Assembly (NCBI RefSeq): GCF_016587375.1
Contig: NZ_BNJG01000001.1
Location: forward strand, 2,790,001 to 2,854,000
Origin: Ktedonobacter robiniae
GTDB lineage: Bacteria; Chloroflexota; Ktedonobacteria; Ktedonobacterales; Ktedonobacteraceae
DNA length: 64,000 nt
Reading direction: 5' to 3'
Positions 1 through 8,828 of this stretch are shown here, piece by piece; position 1 is the first letter of the stretch, and the number at the start of each line of letters is the position of its first letter. The notes under the pieces are model-generated. The model made no database searches, had not been told where the DNA came from, and saw nothing but the letters and a program-made list of their open reading frames with translations. A program made the position numbers and the translations under genes.

Positions 1-32
1 GCTGACCTCTCCAGGCGAGGTCAGCCCTTTTT
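1..32 (+). terminator. Intrinsic terminator of an upstream gene
   Basis: Arms GCTGACCTC (1-9) and GAGGTCAGC (17-25) are followed by CCTTTTT. The gene it ends lies outside the window. Confidence 0.8.
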
Positions 33-100
33 GTGTCATGAAGAGTTTCCCCTGTTCGCTATTGTTCTGTTGCCATGCCCGTCATTGCTGCTGCTACCTC

Positions 101-129
101 TTGACAAGAAGGCGCTCTCAGTATATCGT
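101..129 (+). promoter_or_regulatory. Candidate promoter for the PP2C gene
   Basis: A perfect TTGACA lies at 101-106. The possible -10 is weak: TATATC at 122 (15 nt spacer) or TATCGT at 124 (17 nt). It would leave a leader of about 120 nt before the ATG at 255. Inferred from sequence only. Confidence 0.3.
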
Positions 130-254
130 TACAACATTCTACTAGCTATCTTATGCATTATCTTATTTCTATTGCCTGCTGTCTGTGTCGCATTTGTGCG
201 AACCAGTGTTTTTTCTATTATTAGCGTGCATTGGGTTTGGAAAAGGAGTGTTTT

Positions 255-1043
255 ATGGTGGAACGTTCGCTTCACATCACGGTTGCTCAAGGTACCGACA
301 CAGGACGTAAACGCTCGTTGAATGAAGATAGTTTGCTCGTGGCTCAGCCTGAAGATGCGCAAACCTTGCGCGAGCGAGGCGTGTTGCTTATCGTCGCCGA
401 TGGCCTGGGAGGTCATGCGCGCGGTGAGGTCGCCAGTGATATGGTGGTTAACGCGGTCAAACGCTTATATTATGAGAACAAGGAAGCGAATATCGCCGAG
501 GCTCTAAAAGGGGCGATTCGCCAGGCCAACCTGGATCTTTTTAAGCGCGCCATCCAGGAGGGGAACGACATGGGAACCACCTGTGTGGCCTGCGTTATCC
601 AGGATTCGACCGCCTATGTCGCGAATGTTGGTGATAGCCGGGCCTACCTGTTGCGCGTAGAGAGCATGCGCCAGGTAACAGACGATCATTCCTGGGTGGC
701 GGAACAGGTGCGAGCTGGCCTGATTACAGAAGAGCAGGCCCGGGTACATCCCCAGCGCAATGTCATCCTGCGTAGCCTGGGCATCGATCCAGGGGTGGAG
801 ATCGACATGTTTACCGAGACTCTACAGAATGGTGATATCTTGCTGCTCTGTTCGGATGGCCTCTCGGGTATGGTTGAGGATGATGAGATTGCACAGCTTC
901 TTCGTCAGCAGGAGCCTGAAGAGGGCGTGAAGCAATTGATCGCCGAGGCCAATGAGCATGGCGGGCTGGATAATATCACTGCCATTGTGGCGCGTGTCAC
1001 TCTGGCCGAGGAAAATGTGCAGGAGCCAGAAACCAGCGCATAG
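255..1043 (+). CDS. PP2C-family Ser/Thr protein phosphatase
   Basis: A 262-residue, single-domain bacterial PP2C (PrpC/Stp type), which removes phosphate from Ser/Thr residues with two metal ions. Visible motifs in order are NEDS near residue 27, VADGLGGH with the metal-binding Asp near 48, NVGDSRAYLL, CSDGLS and GGLDNITAIV with the C-terminal metal Asp. The length is normal for the family. ATG 255 is chosen because AAAAGGAG lies just upstream at 241-248; an upstream in-frame ATG at 231 lacks a ribosome site. There are no transmembrane segments. No Hanks-type kinase is adjacent, so its targets are unknown; FHA proteins elsewhere in the window are plausible members of the same signalling style. 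Family call sure, partner unknown. Confidence 0.93.
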   Translation: MVERSLHITVAQGTDTGRKRSLNEDSLLVAQPEDAQTLRERGVLLIVADGLGGHARGEVASDMVVNAVKRLYYENKEANIAEALKGAIRQANLDLFKRAIQEGNDMGTTCVACVIQDSTAYVANVGDSRAYLLRVESMRQVTDDHSWVAEQVRAGLITEEQARVHPQRNVILRSLGIDPGVEIDMFTETLQNGDILLLCSDGLSGMVEDDEIAQLLRQQEPEEGVKQLIAEANEHGGLDNITAIVARVTLAEENVQEPETSA

Positions 1044-1112
1044 CAATGCCTGGGGGAACCAGAATAATTTTCCTTCATTTTCCCTTTTTCTGGTGCTTTC
1101 TTTATTTAGGTG

Positions 1113-1156
1113 AGGTGGGTATTACTCATGTTCGTGGGTAATACCCACCTTTTTCT
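1113..1156 (+). terminator. Intrinsic terminator of the PP2C gene
   Basis: AGGTGGGTATTAC (1113-1125) pairs with GTAATACCCACCT (1138-1150), followed by TTTTTCTTTT. Confidence 0.85.
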
Positions 1157-1169
1157 TTTCGGGTACAGG

Positions 1170-1197
1170 CTGACTTCTCGCGCCTACGCCGTATAAT
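1170..1197 (+). promoter_or_regulatory. Candidate sigma-70-type promoter for the antiporter gene
   Basis: CTGACT (1170-1175), 16 nt, TATAAT (1192-1197), directly after the preceding terminator and about 68 nt before the start codon at 1266. Confidence 0.5.
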
Positions 1198-1265
1198 AGC
1201 TTGTTTGTTGTGCTATGATTAAACCGTCTATTTATTCTGCCTGCCTGGATTCATAGTGGAGCTTC

Positions 1266-2555
1266 ATGAGAGTGCAATTTGTGCCTATTGTAACTGCCGC
1301 CTTGCTACAAGGAGGAGATCTGGCTGATCTTGTGCGTGAGGTCGTCTTTTTGGCGTTGATTGCGTTACTGGTAATTCTTGTGACGCGTCGTCTGACTGTT
1401 CCATACACATTGGGTTTAGTGGTAGTTGGGTTGCTAATTGGTGTCTTTAACCTGGCTCCCGAGGTGCGGTTGACTCCTGACCTGGTGCTGTTTGTCTTTC
1501 TGCCTGCACTGCTTTTCGAGGGGGCATGGTCGCTCTCGGTTGAGCGCCTGCGTGAGAATTGGAAGGTGATCTTTCTCCTGGCGTTTCCTGGTCTGTTGCT
1601 CTCGCTGGTGTTAATCGCGGTACCGCTACACGCCTTCGCGGGCCTTACCTGGCTGGATGCCTTCTTGCTAGCTGCGATCCTCTCGCCCACTGATCCTATT
1701 GCTGTGCTGGGCCTCTTTCGCCAGCTCTCGGTCAATGAGCAACTCGCGACTGTTATCGAGGCTGAGAGCCTCTTTAATGACGGGGTCGCGGGGGCGCTCT
1801 ATCAGACATTTCTGGCACTGGTCCTGCTCTCAATCAATGGCCAGGGTTTGCAGCTGGCACAGGCCTGGGGCCAGGGACTATCTACCTTCTTGCTGGAGGG
1901 AGGCGGCAGCGTTGTCGTGGGTCTGGTCTGTGGTTTCATCGTCACGCGCGGCGTGCGCTTGATTGATGATCCTATGATTGAGACGACGATCACGATTGTT
2001 ACCGCCTATGGTGTCTACCTAATCGCTGATTTTATGCATATGTCGGGCATTTTGGCAGTGATCTGCGCGGGCCTGGTGCTGGGCAGCTATGGACGCAAGC
2101 ATGGCCTCTCTGAGCGAACCCTGGAGGTAACGGATAATTTTTGGGCCATGAGCGCCTTCCTGGTCAATGCTCTGCTCTTCTTGCTGGTAGGGGCGCAGAT
2201 CAACCCGGTCCAATTTTTTGCTTCCCCCGATGCATATGGATTGCTGCTGAAGTGCGCCCTTGTGGTATGTTCGGTTCTGGTCTCACGCCTGGTCATGGTG
2301 CTCTTAATTCCGAGCAGCTTCCCGCCTTTTTCGGGTATGCGCTTGCGCTCCTGGCGTTTTGTCATCTTCTGGAGTGGCCTAAGAGGCGCGCTCTCGCTCG
2401 CACTCGTCCTGGCGCTTCCGCTCAATGTTCCAGATCGAAGTGCTTTGATCTACGATACCTATGCAGTCGTGCTCTTTACACTTCTGGGTCAGGGGCTCAG
2501 CCTGCGCAGCATCCTGAAGAAACTTCCCTCTGTCACGCGCAAGCTGATCGACTAG
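1266..2555 (+). CDS. Cation/proton antiporter, CPA1 (NhaP/NHE) family
   Basis: A 429-residue integral membrane protein with about 12 hydrophobic segments from residue 15 to 415. CPA1 exchangers swap Na+ or K+ for H+ across the cytoplasmic membrane. Diagnostic stretches are SPTDPIAVLGLF, the AESLFNDGVAGALY motif whose Asp belongs to the transport site, and WSGLRGALSLALVLALP. There is no long cytoplasmic C-terminal domain of the kind found in NhaP2 or plant SOS1. The ATG is preceded by GTGGAG. It has its own promoter candidate and is flanked by unrelated genes. Ion specificity cannot be read from the sequence. Confidence 0.9.
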   Translation: MRVQFVPIVTAALLQGGDLADLVREVVFLALIALLVILVTRRLTVPYTLGLVVVGLLIGVFNLAPEVRLTPDLVLFVFLPALLFEGAWSLSVERLRENWKVIFLLAFPGLLLSLVLIAVPLHAFAGLTWLDAFLLAAILSPTDPIAVLGLFRQLSVNEQLATVIEAESLFNDGVAGALYQTFLALVLLSINGQGLQLAQAWGQGLSTFLLEGGGSVVVGLVCGFIVTRGVRLIDDPMIETTITIVTAYGVYLIADFMHMSGILAVICAGLVLGSYGRKHGLSERTLEVTDNFWAMSAFLVNALLFLLVGAQINPVQFFASPDAYGLLLKCALVVCSVLVSRLVMVLLIPSSFPPFSGMRLRSWRFVIFWSGLRGALSLALVLALPLNVPDRSALIYDTYAVVLFTLLGQGLSLRSILKKLPSVTRKLID

Positions 2556-2590
2556 GGAGTGTTTTTCTTGGATTTTGGTATGCACTCAGG

Positions 2591-2615
2591 ACTTCTCGCC
2601 ACTTCGTGGCTCGCC
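2591..2615 (-). repeat. Short GC-rich dyad module, copy without long hairpin
   Basis: On the minus strand it reads GGCGAGCCACGAAGTGGCGA followed by GAAGT. The dyad GCCAC/GTGGC plus GAGAAGT matches the modules at 20001, 61068 and 49901, with different but complementary arm bases. Confidence 0.5.
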
Positions 2616-2714
2616 GGAGTCAAACGGCTAAGCATCGTAGATGCTGTGAATACCTCGTACAGGGGAGGGCCTGAGTAGTTACGATTTTGCTATAAAAGAT
2701 AGATAGGCTTTATC

Positions 2715-3506
2715 ATGTCTCAGGTAATTTACTTTGATTGTTTCTCGGGTATCAGTGGCGATATGACGCTTGGGGCCTTGCTGGACCTGGGTCTCTCTCT
2801 TGAAGATCTGCGAGCCGAACTGGCGAAGCTCCAGATCACGGATTGGCAGATTGCCAACCGCCAGGAGGTACGTGGCTATATCGCGGGAACGCGCGCCCTG
2901 GTGACAGCTCCTGAGCAGGAGCAGCATCGCCACCTCTCTGATGTGCGCTCCATTATTGAGGCTAGCACGCTTTCGGAGCGAGTCAAGCGCCAGAGCCTGC
3001 ATGTCTTTACCCTGCTGGCTGAGGCGGAGGGCAAGGTGCATGGTTATCCTGCCGAAGAGGTGCATTTTCACGAGGTCGGCGCGCTGGATGCGATTGTCGA
3101 TATCGTAGGTGTAGTGGCTGGCCTTGAATTGCTAGGTGTAGAGCGTGTCTTTGCCAGTCCCTTGCCCCTGGGGGCCGGCTGGACGCGAGCCGCGCATGGC
3201 TGGTTACCTCTACCCGCGCCTGCTGTGCTAAACCTGTTGTCTGCTGCTGGTGCGCCCGTCACTCCAGATATGACGCCTGCCGAGCTGGTCACGCCAACCG
3301 GGGCAGCGCTCCTGGCGGCCCTGGCAGATTTCCGCCGCCCTCCCCTGCGCCTGAGCCGCGTCGGCTACGGCCTGGGCAAGCGCGAGCTAGAGCGCCCCAA
3401 TGTCCTGCGCTGCTGGCTCGGCGAACTCCTGGACGAACCCCAAAGTCATGCTCATACTCACCACCACGAGCACACGCGCACGCATGAACATAAACCTCTT
3501 TCCTAG
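2715..3506 (+). CDS. larC: LarC-like nickel-insertion protein, N-terminal (LarC1) domain only
   Basis: LarC (DUF111) is a CTP-dependent cyclometallase that puts nickel into the pincer cofactor of lactate racemase. This 263-residue product matches the N-terminal half: [20 protein letters not shown] at the start, the [18 protein letters not shown] block near residue 115, and a His-rich tail ([13 protein letters not shown]) at the end. The usual C-terminal LarC2 domain, which would bring the protein to about 400 residues, is missing; only 18 bp separate the stop from a terminator stem. In Lactobacillus plantarum LarC1 and LarC2 are joined by programmed frameshifting, but here no LarC2 lies downstream in any frame. 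No larA, larB or larE is nearby. The ribosome site is weak. Family sure; whether it works alone is open. Confidence 0.82.
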   Translation: MSQVIYFDCFSGISGDMTLGALLDLGLSLEDLRAELAKLQITDWQIANRQEVRGYIAGTRALVTAPEQEQHRHLSDVRSIIEASTLSERVKRQSLHVFTLLAEAEGKVHGYPAEEVHFHEVGALDAIVDIVGVVAGLELLGVERVFASPLPLGAGWTRAAHGWLPLPAPAVLNLLSAAGAPVTPDMTPAELVTPTGAALLAALADFRRPPLRLSRVGYGLGKRELERPNVLRCWLGELLDEPQSHAHTHHHEHTRTHEHKPLS

Positions 3507-3524
3507 GCATCGGGCTAATGCACG

Positions 3525-3566
3525 AAAAGAAGATGGCGCGCATTTTGCGCGCCATCTTCTTTTTGC
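3525..3566. terminator. Bidirectional terminator between larC and msrA
   Basis: An 18-bp perfect stem (3525-3542 with 3546-3563) has a three-base loop, an A-rich left edge and a T-rich right edge. It lies between convergent genes and can serve both. Confidence 0.85.
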
Positions 3567-3572
3567 ACGTTT

Positions 3573-4055
3573 TTACTCAAAGTGGCAGTGTGAGAGGCCG
3601 CGCTTCGCCAGGTAGCGCTGGTGATACTCCTCCGCACGGTAGAAGGTGGTGGCGGGAACGATCTGGGTCACGATGGGGCGCTTGTAGCGACCGGAGGCTT
3701 GCATACGCTCCTTGGAGGCCTCCGCCTCCTTCTGTTGCTCGGGAGTGTGATAGAAGATGGCCGAGCGGTACTGAGTGCCGACGTCGGGACCCTGGCGATT
3801 GAGCGTGGTCGGATTATGGTTCTCCCAGAAGACCTGTAAGAGCTGGTCGTAGGGGACCTGTTCTGGATTGTACTCCACCTCCACGACCTCGGCGTGCCCG
3901 GTCTGATCTGTACAGACATCGCGATAGGTTGGGTTCGTGTAGGTGCCTCCCTCATAGCCAACGGCTGTATTGGTCACGCCCTTGATGCTACGGAAGGTCT
4001 CCTCAACACCCCAGAAACAGCCCGCGCCAAAGGTGGCTTTCTCTAACTGTGCCAT
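3573..4055 (-). CDS. msrA: Peptide methionine-S-sulfoxide reductase MsrA
   Basis: A 160-residue cytoplasmic repair enzyme that reduces the S-epimer of methionine sulfoxide in proteins. The GCFWG active-site motif has the nucleophilic Cys at residue 13. Further family blocks are [27 protein letters not shown] and [12 protein letters not shown]. The C-terminus carries a single Cys (SHCHFE), a possible resolving residue. The ATG is preceded by AAAGGAG at good distance. Monocistronic, convergent with larC. Length is normal; no MsrB is fused or adjacent. Confidence 0.96.
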   Translation of the reverse strand: MAQLEKATFGAGCFWGVEETFRSIKGVTNTAVGYEGGTYTNPTYRDVCTDQTGHAEVVEVEYNPEQVPYDQLLQVFWENHNPTTLNRQGPDVGTQYRSAIFYHTPEQQKEAEASKERMQASGRYKRPIVTQIVPATTFYRAEEYHQRYLAKRGLSHCHFE

Positions 4056-4428
4056 ATGATACTTTCTCCTTTCAGAGAAAACTGAAAAATGCTATATACT
4101 ATAAACTTCTACCTTTTAGAACAATCTCCCAAGGCCTTTAGTTCCCAAGAGAGGGAGTATGTACAATATTTGTATCAGGTCAATTCACATTTTAACCTCT
4201 TATATGGGTTATATGCTGTGTGATAGCGAGCTGGCTGCGCCAGCTCGCTATCACACAGCATATAAAACAACACGTTGCAAGCAAGGGATATTTGCAAACA
4301 ATGTTGGCTATTTCACAGACAAAAAGAGATTTTTCGTGTATAACTTATAGGGATCTCTTCTCCTGATGAACACTGTCTATCACTATTATATTGATGTATG
4401 CCTATTTTGAAGGGAGCACGCTTTTATT
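4056..4428. other. Divergent intergenic region, no gene
   Basis: 373 bp between the starts of msrA and the Yip1-like gene. The notable content is the long hairpin at 4210-4264. A 63-codon open frame across it is an effect of the palindrome. Confidence 0.6.
4210..4264. repeat. Long perfect hairpin, 26-bp arms
   Basis: Arms 4210-4235 and 4239-4264 are perfectly complementary with loop TGC. It lies between two divergent starts and has no T-run on either side, so it is unlikely to be a simple terminator. Confidence 0.9.
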
Positions 4429-5022
4429 ATGTCCAGCCAGCCTTCTCAAGATGTTCCCCCGTTGACATCGACGGGTACTCTCTCCTCCCTGGTGCGTACG
4501 TTGTTTAATCGCTATGCGCGTGTCCTGCGCAATCCTGGTTTGCGTGTTTTTTCTGAGGAGAAAACGCGCGCCAGTGAGCCGCTGGTCCTGGTACAGGTCC
4601 TGGCTCTGGCCTGTTTTATCTCACTGACGATCGCGCTCTCGCAGCCATCGTTTACTCTGGTAACACCAATCTTCTATTCGGTCGCCTGTGTCTTTGTCAT
4701 TGGCGGCTTCTTCCTGACGGAGTATGTTTCTTACCTGACGGCGCGTGCCTTTCGTGGGCAGGGTAGCTTTGTACAACAGTGCTATCTCTCGCTGCTCATC
4801 TCTCTCCCTTTGACCGTCATTTACTTCTTTGTGGCTCGCATCCCCTTCGTGGGGGATCGTCTGGTGTGGCTGCTGGATGTCTATGGCTTTGTGCTCTACG
4901 TGATTATGATCCGAGCTGTACACAACCTGGACCTCTGGCGCGCGCTTGCCGCCACCATCACGCCATTTGTGGTAAGCATGGCTCTTATTGGGACACTGAT
5001 CTTCCTGGGGATTGTACTGTAA
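4429..5022 (+). CDS. Yip1-like multi-pass membrane protein
   Basis: 197 residues: a polar N-terminal region of about 55 residues, then five hydrophobic segments (roughly 62-78, 83-100, 122-140, 150-166 and 175-197). The layout and the conserved-looking central FRGQGSFVQQCYLSLLISLP resemble Yip1/YIF1-domain proteins of bacteria, whose role is unknown. AAGGGAG lies about 13 nt before the ATG. It stands alone and ends at a very long hairpin. Membrane location is well supported; the family name is tentative. Confidence 0.75.
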   Translation: MSSQPSQDVPPLTSTGTLSSLVRTLFNRYARVLRNPGLRVFSEEKTRASEPLVLVQVLALACFISLTIALSQPSFTLVTPIFYSVACVFVIGGFFLTEYVSYLTARAFRGQGSFVQQCYLSLLISLPLTVIYFFVARIPFVGDRLVWLLDVYGFVLYVIMIRAVHNLDLWRALAATITPFVVSMALIGTLIFLGIVL

Positions 5023-5032
5023 CAACATACAC

Positions 5033-5109
5033 ATTTGTGATGAGAGAGGGGCCGTGGATATAGGTAGCCTGTGGCTGCCTATATCCACGGCCCCTCTCTC
5101 ATCACAAAT
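5033..5109. repeat. Very long hairpin between convergent genes, 37-bp arms
   Basis: Arms 5033-5069 and 5073-5109 with loop TGT and one G-T pair. It starts 11 bp after one stop codon and ends 3 bp before the other. It may act as a two-way transcription stop although neither side has a clear T-run. Confidence 0.9.
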
Positions 5110-5111
5110 TG

Positions 5112-5636
5112 CTACTCGCCGCGGAGTTTGCTGTAGAGGACCTGGTCGTGCCAGGCGCCGTTACGCCATTGAGCCTTGCGTACCACGCCCTCGCGTGTGA
5201 AGCCTGCCTTCTCCAGTGCGCGCTGCTCAGGGCGGTTTGTTATGTCTGTCATGGCCTCGACGCGCATAATGGGGAAGGCCGCGAACAGATAGGCGGAGAG
5301 GAGTTGTTGCGCTTCGACGCCATAGCCTTTTCCCTGGTGCTTAGGGGCGAGGGCGATGCCGATCATATAGGCTTTGCTGCCCTCGTTTGGACCATAGCGT
5401 GTCATGTGGTAGTCCACGCTCCCCGCAAGCTCTCCCTCTAACGTCGTCACGACGAGGTGTCCCGAGGGGTCGCTGAGCGTGCTCCCCTCATCAAAGGCGC
5501 GTATCTGTGAGCCATACCCGCGCAAGCCAAAGTTGTTAAACTCGCCAATAAAGTCTGGATCATTGTTCCAGCGCTCTAATGTCTCTAGGTCTTCCTGCTT
5601 GATTGGTCGCAAAATAATATTTGTGCCGCGTAGCAT
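5112..5636 (-). CDS. GNAT N-acetyltransferase, RimJ/RimL type
   Basis: A 174-residue Acetyltransf_3-type enzyme transferring acetyl from acetyl-CoA to an unknown amine. It begins with ITLRP-like NIILRPIKQEDLETLERWNND, then has the acetyl-CoA binding loop IGIALAPKHQGKGYGVEAQQ near residue 100 and EKAGFTREGVVRKAQWRNG near the end. ATG 5636 is preferred to an upstream TTG at 5642 because GAGAGG sits 9 nt before the ATG. Single gene, tail to tail with the Yip1-like gene. Substrate unknown. Confidence 0.9.
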   Translation of the reverse strand: MLRGTNIILRPIKQEDLETLERWNNDPDFIGEFNNFGLRGYGSQIRAFDEGSTLSDPSGHLVVTTLEGELAGSVDYHMTRYGPNEGSKAYMIGIALAPKHQGKGYGVEAQQLLSAYLFAAFPIMRVEAMTDITNRPEQRALEKAGFTREGVVRKAQWRNGAWHDQVLYSKLRGE

Positions 5637-5726
5637 GGACAATTACCTCTCTATGGTATAAGTATTTGCATTTGCTGATTATTATAGAAGTTTTAGTGTG
5701 TGCCATTTCTCAGCATTTGATGTCAG

Positions 5727-6182
5727 TCAGTGGGTATGATGGAGATAGTTTTCTATGGCCTGCCGATGGCTGTGAAGCATTTTTCCAGGTAGCTTATCGG
5801 GCGCGAAGAAGTGTAGCGCAACCACTTCATGCTCGTCAGGTAAAGGCTGCCCGCTGTAGGCCTGAGCGATGAAGACAGCGGTGATCGCGAAGGCTTCGTC
5901 CCCATTGGAGCATTGGAAATAGTAGTCGCGCCCTGAGAAGACCTCTTGCATATGTAGTGTGTGTAGTTCCAGCCCTGTTTCTTCCATGACCTCGCGCCGG
6001 GCGGTTTCCTCAAAAGATTCCCCCGGTTCCATCAATCCGCCTGGTAATCCCCAGGTGTCCTGTGGCTCTCTACGCTCTTGCAGAAGGATTTCTTTCTCTG
6101 CGTTAAGTACAATGACAACCGCCCCTGGCAGGATAAGCGGCCTGGTTCCTACTAGCCCGCGCATGGTCTGTATGTAACTCAT
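5727..6182 (-). CDS. Nudix hydrolase
   Basis: 151 residues with a complete Nudix box, GGLMEPGESFEETARREVME followed by ETGLE (about residues 48-72), which binds Mg2+ and cleaves nucleoside diphosphates linked to another group. The N-terminal strand block LILPGAVVIVLNAEKEILLQ and WGLPGG are typical. Substrate cannot be deduced; most such proteins are ADP-ribose, NADH or dNTP hydrolases. The start region has GAGAGAGCAGG before the ATG. Confidence 0.93.
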   Translation of the reverse strand: MSYIQTMRGLVGTRPLILPGAVVIVLNAEKEILLQERREPQDTWGLPGGLMEPGESFEETARREVMEETGLELHTLHMQEVFSGRDYYFQCSNGDEAFAITAVFIAQAYSGQPLPDEHEVVALHFFAPDKLPGKMLHSHRQAIENYLHHTH

Positions 6183-6386
6183 GTATACCTGCTCTCTCTT
6201 TATCCAGACGTATGCTAGAGTCTGTTAGATTACGTCAAGTATACCATCTTAATTGTGCGGAATGGAGAGAGACGGCCCCCTATCAGGTACGAAGGTGTTT
6301 TCTGGCTGACACGTTTTCAGCGCGGAAATATGTTACCATGCAGAGAGAAGCATTTCGTTACTGGTAGTTTATTTGAAAGGATAGAT

Positions 6387-7466
6387 GTGCGAGCTATGTC
6401 TGACACACACTCTTCTCCTACCTCGCGTAGAGCCTATCGCTCGCGTATCGGCATCGTGGCCGACTCTCCTAATTTTCCAGGGGCCTGGAAAGAGATTGTC
6501 GAGAAGGTACGCCTGGCCGATGAGCTGGGCTTCGACTCGGTCTGGCTGGGCGAGTCCTGGGGCTATGAACTCTTTACCTCGATGGGCGACCTGCTGCAGG
6601 CCACAAAGCGCATTAAAGTGGGCGCTGGAATCGCGAATATCTATTCGCGCACGCCAGCGTTGATTGCTAGCACTATTGCTACCCTGGACGAGCGTTCGGG
6701 TGGACGTGCCCTGCTGGGTCTGGGTCCCTCGGGCGCGAACGTTATTGAGCACTGGCATGGCGTCAAGTTTGAGAAACCGCTCAAGCGTACGCGGGAGTAT
6801 GTGGACATTATCCGTATGATCTTACGCGGCGAGAAACTGGCCTATACTGGCGAGTTCTTTCAACTTGAGCGAGGTTTTAAGCTGCGCTTCACGCCTTTGC
6901 GCACCGATATTCCGATCTACATCGCGGCCATGGGACCCAAGAACATTTCGCAGACAGGTGAGATCGGGGATGGCATTCTGCCCGTGTATTGGCCGGTGGA
7001 GAAGTTTGGCGAGATGCGCGCGCAACTGAATGAGAGTTCACAACAGGCGGGCCGTCCCGCGCATAGCGTGGCTATCGCGCCCTATATCACGACCGCCCTT
7101 CTGCCAGAGGGCGCCAGCGAGCAGCAGATTCTGAGCGCGCGCCGAGCGGCCGCCTCGCCTCTGGCCTACTATATCGGCAAGATGGGGGTCTACTACGCGC
7201 AAATGCTCTCGCGCCACGGTTACACGGAAGATGTCCAGGCTGTGCTGGCTGGCTGGGAGAAAGGCATGAAGACAGCCATCGAAGCGGTTAGCCCGCGTAT
7301 GCTCGATGCCGTCTCCATTGTAGGTACGCCACGGGAGGTTGTTGCTCGGTTGGATCAGTGGGCTGACCTGGGCGTGGATGAGCCGTTATTGACGATGCCT
7401 GGCGGTTCGCTTGATGAGACCGCGACCCTTCTGGGCATGTTGAGGGATGCCTTAAGCGAGGAGTAG
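6387..7466 (+). CDS. LLM-class (luciferase-like) flavin-dependent oxidoreductase
   Basis: About 359 residues of the luciferase-like TIM-barrel family, many of which use F420 or FMN. Seen: IGIVADSPNFPGAWKEIVEK, ADELGFDSVWLGESWGYE, the ATLDERSGGRALLGLGPSG block and RGEKLAYTGEFFQLERGFKL. GTG 6387 has GAAAGGA 5 nt upstream; ATG 6396 is the alternative, and the in-frame upstream ATG at 6255 lacks a site. The last 112 bp overlap the end of the convergent M48 protease gene. Substrate and cofactor are not determinable here. Confidence 0.88.
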   Translation: MRAMSDTHSSPTSRRAYRSRIGIVADSPNFPGAWKEIVEKVRLADELGFDSVWLGESWGYELFTSMGDLLQATKRIKVGAGIANIYSRTPALIASTIATLDERSGGRALLGLGPSGANVIEHWHGVKFEKPLKRTREYVDIIRMILRGEKLAYTGEFFQLERGFKLRFTPLRTDIPIYIAAMGPKNISQTGEIGDGILPVYWPVEKFGEMRAQLNESSQQAGRPAHSVAIAPYITTALLPEGASEQQILSARRAAASPLAYYIGKMGVYYAQMLSRHGYTEDVQAVLAGWEKGMKTAIEAVSPRMLDAVSIVGTPREVVARLDQWADLGVDEPLLTMPGGSLDETATLLGMLRDALSEE

Positions 7467-8641
7467 CGCTTCTCGGCGAACGTATCCGCATGTTGCAGTC
7501 TCCGCTTGACGGAGGGGTGCGAATGGAAGAGGAACTCCACAAGCGGAGAGGGCGAGATCTCGGTGAGATTCTGGTTAGCGAGCCTGCGCATGGCGCTTTT
7601 AAAGGCATCGACCTTCTGCGTCATCTGGAGCGCGTACTCGTCGGCCTGGTACTCCATGTGACGGCTGTAGATGTTGCCTACGGGCATCACGATCAGGCTA
7701 AAGAGCGCCGTTAGCAGGAAGAAGAAGGGCAGCGTTGACGGGTCCGTGAGGGATTGGTAATGCCCTTGTTGTTCCACCGCCTGGTGGAGTGCCAGGTTGG
7801 CGAGGTAAAGTCCACCCAGAGTCAGGATCGACTGGCTGACGATCATCTTCCAGATGTCGTGATGGACATGGTGTCCCAGCTCATGGGCCAGCACGACCTC
7901 GATCTCATCCTCTGAATACCTGTCGGTCATTGTATCGCCCAGGACGATGCGGCGTGTATTGCCCAGTCCCATTAGAGCCGCATTGGTGGCTGTGGTCTTA
8001 TTGCTCATCTGCATGGTGAAGACGCCCTGGACGCGTGTATCAGCGCTGGCAGCCAGCTTAATCAGGCGTTCTGTCAGCTCGCCCGCTGGTAGCGGCTTGA
8101 ATTTGTAGAAGAGGGGAAAGATCAAGATGGGCGCGAGATTAGCCATAACCACGGAGAAGAAGAGCATGGCCAGAGCTGTCCAGAGCCACCACCACTGGGG
8201 TTGGAGCGCGAGCAGGCCATAGATGAGCGAGATGGCCGCTGCCTCAAGTCCCAGATTGAGCACAAAGTTTTTGCCTACATCGCTGATCCAGGCGCTTAGG
8301 GTCTGGATAGAGATGCCATAGCGACGCGGCAGGATAAAGCTGCCATAGACCAGCGCGGGTGCGGCAAGCAGTTGATAGAAGAGTATGATTGCCAGGAAGT
8401 AGAGCAGAATCTGCCAGGGATACCAGCCCGCCAGGGGTTGCCACTGGAGGAATGGGAGGGTATGGGAGACCCAGCCTATGCGCGTCCCGGCCCGCACCAG
8501 GTCGCGTAATCCCGCATCCCATCGCGTAATGAGTATGATAAGCAGGCCAGCAGACACCACCCCCATATTGATGAGTGTGACATGCCGTCGCTTGCGTGCA
8601 TATGCGCGAGCTTTCTTTTGTCTTTCCTTATCGATCTCCAT
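7355..8641 (-). CDS. M48-family (Ste24-like) membrane metalloprotease
   Basis: A 428-residue protein with several hydrophobic segments (near 26-44, 73-104, 145-190 and 270-340) around the zinc motif VVLAHELGHHVHHD (HExxH), and the downstream MEYQADEYAL block with the third zinc ligand Glu. It resembles CAAX-protease-type Ste24 and HtpX enzymes, which cut membrane or prenylated proteins. Conserved sequence ends at HPSVKRRLQHAD; about 45 further low-complexity residues follow and run into the 3' end of the opposite LLM gene (112 bp overlap). This suggests the original stop codon was lost. The domain call is firm; the substrate is unknown. Confidence 0.9.
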   Translation of the reverse strand: MEIDKERQKKARAYARKRRHVTLINMGVVSAGLLIILITRWDAGLRDLVRAGTRIGWVSHTLPFLQWQPLAGWYPWQILLYFLAIILFYQLLAAPALVYGSFILPRRYGISIQTLSAWISDVGKNFVLNLGLEAAAISLIYGLLALQPQWWWLWTALAMLFFSVVMANLAPILIFPLFYKFKPLPAGELTERLIKLAASADTRVQGVFTMQMSNKTTATNAALMGLGNTRRIVLGDTMTDRYSEDEIEVVLAHELGHHVHHDIWKMIVSQSILTLGGLYLANLALHQAVEQQGHYQSLTDPSTLPFFFLLTALFSLIVMPVGNIYSRHMEYQADEYALQMTQKVDAFKSAMRRLANQNLTEISPSPLVEFLFHSHPSVKRRLQHADTFAEKRYSSLKASLNMPRRVAVSSSEPPGIVNNGSSTPRSAH

Positions 8642-8828
8642 ACTACCGTACTCCTACCACGTGAAGCTGCCGCACTCATTATTTTCTACATCGCTTGCCT
8701 GTGCCAGCCATGCTGGAGGCGTTCGTCCTGACAATTCGTCCTGATATTTCTATTTTAGAGCAAGGGCCTGGCAGGGGGATCTCCTGCCAGGAGTTGCATC
8801 TCTTCCATCTTATTGATGGAACTAATGG

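Noticed and set aside
3400..3615. Possible LarC2 continuation by frameshift after larC
   Set aside because: Frames after 3506 enter a terminator and the msrA gene; none resembles LarC2.
4159..4350. Open frame of 63 codons in the msrA upstream region
   Set aside because: It runs through both arms of a 26-bp-arm hairpin and has no ribosome site or family likeness.
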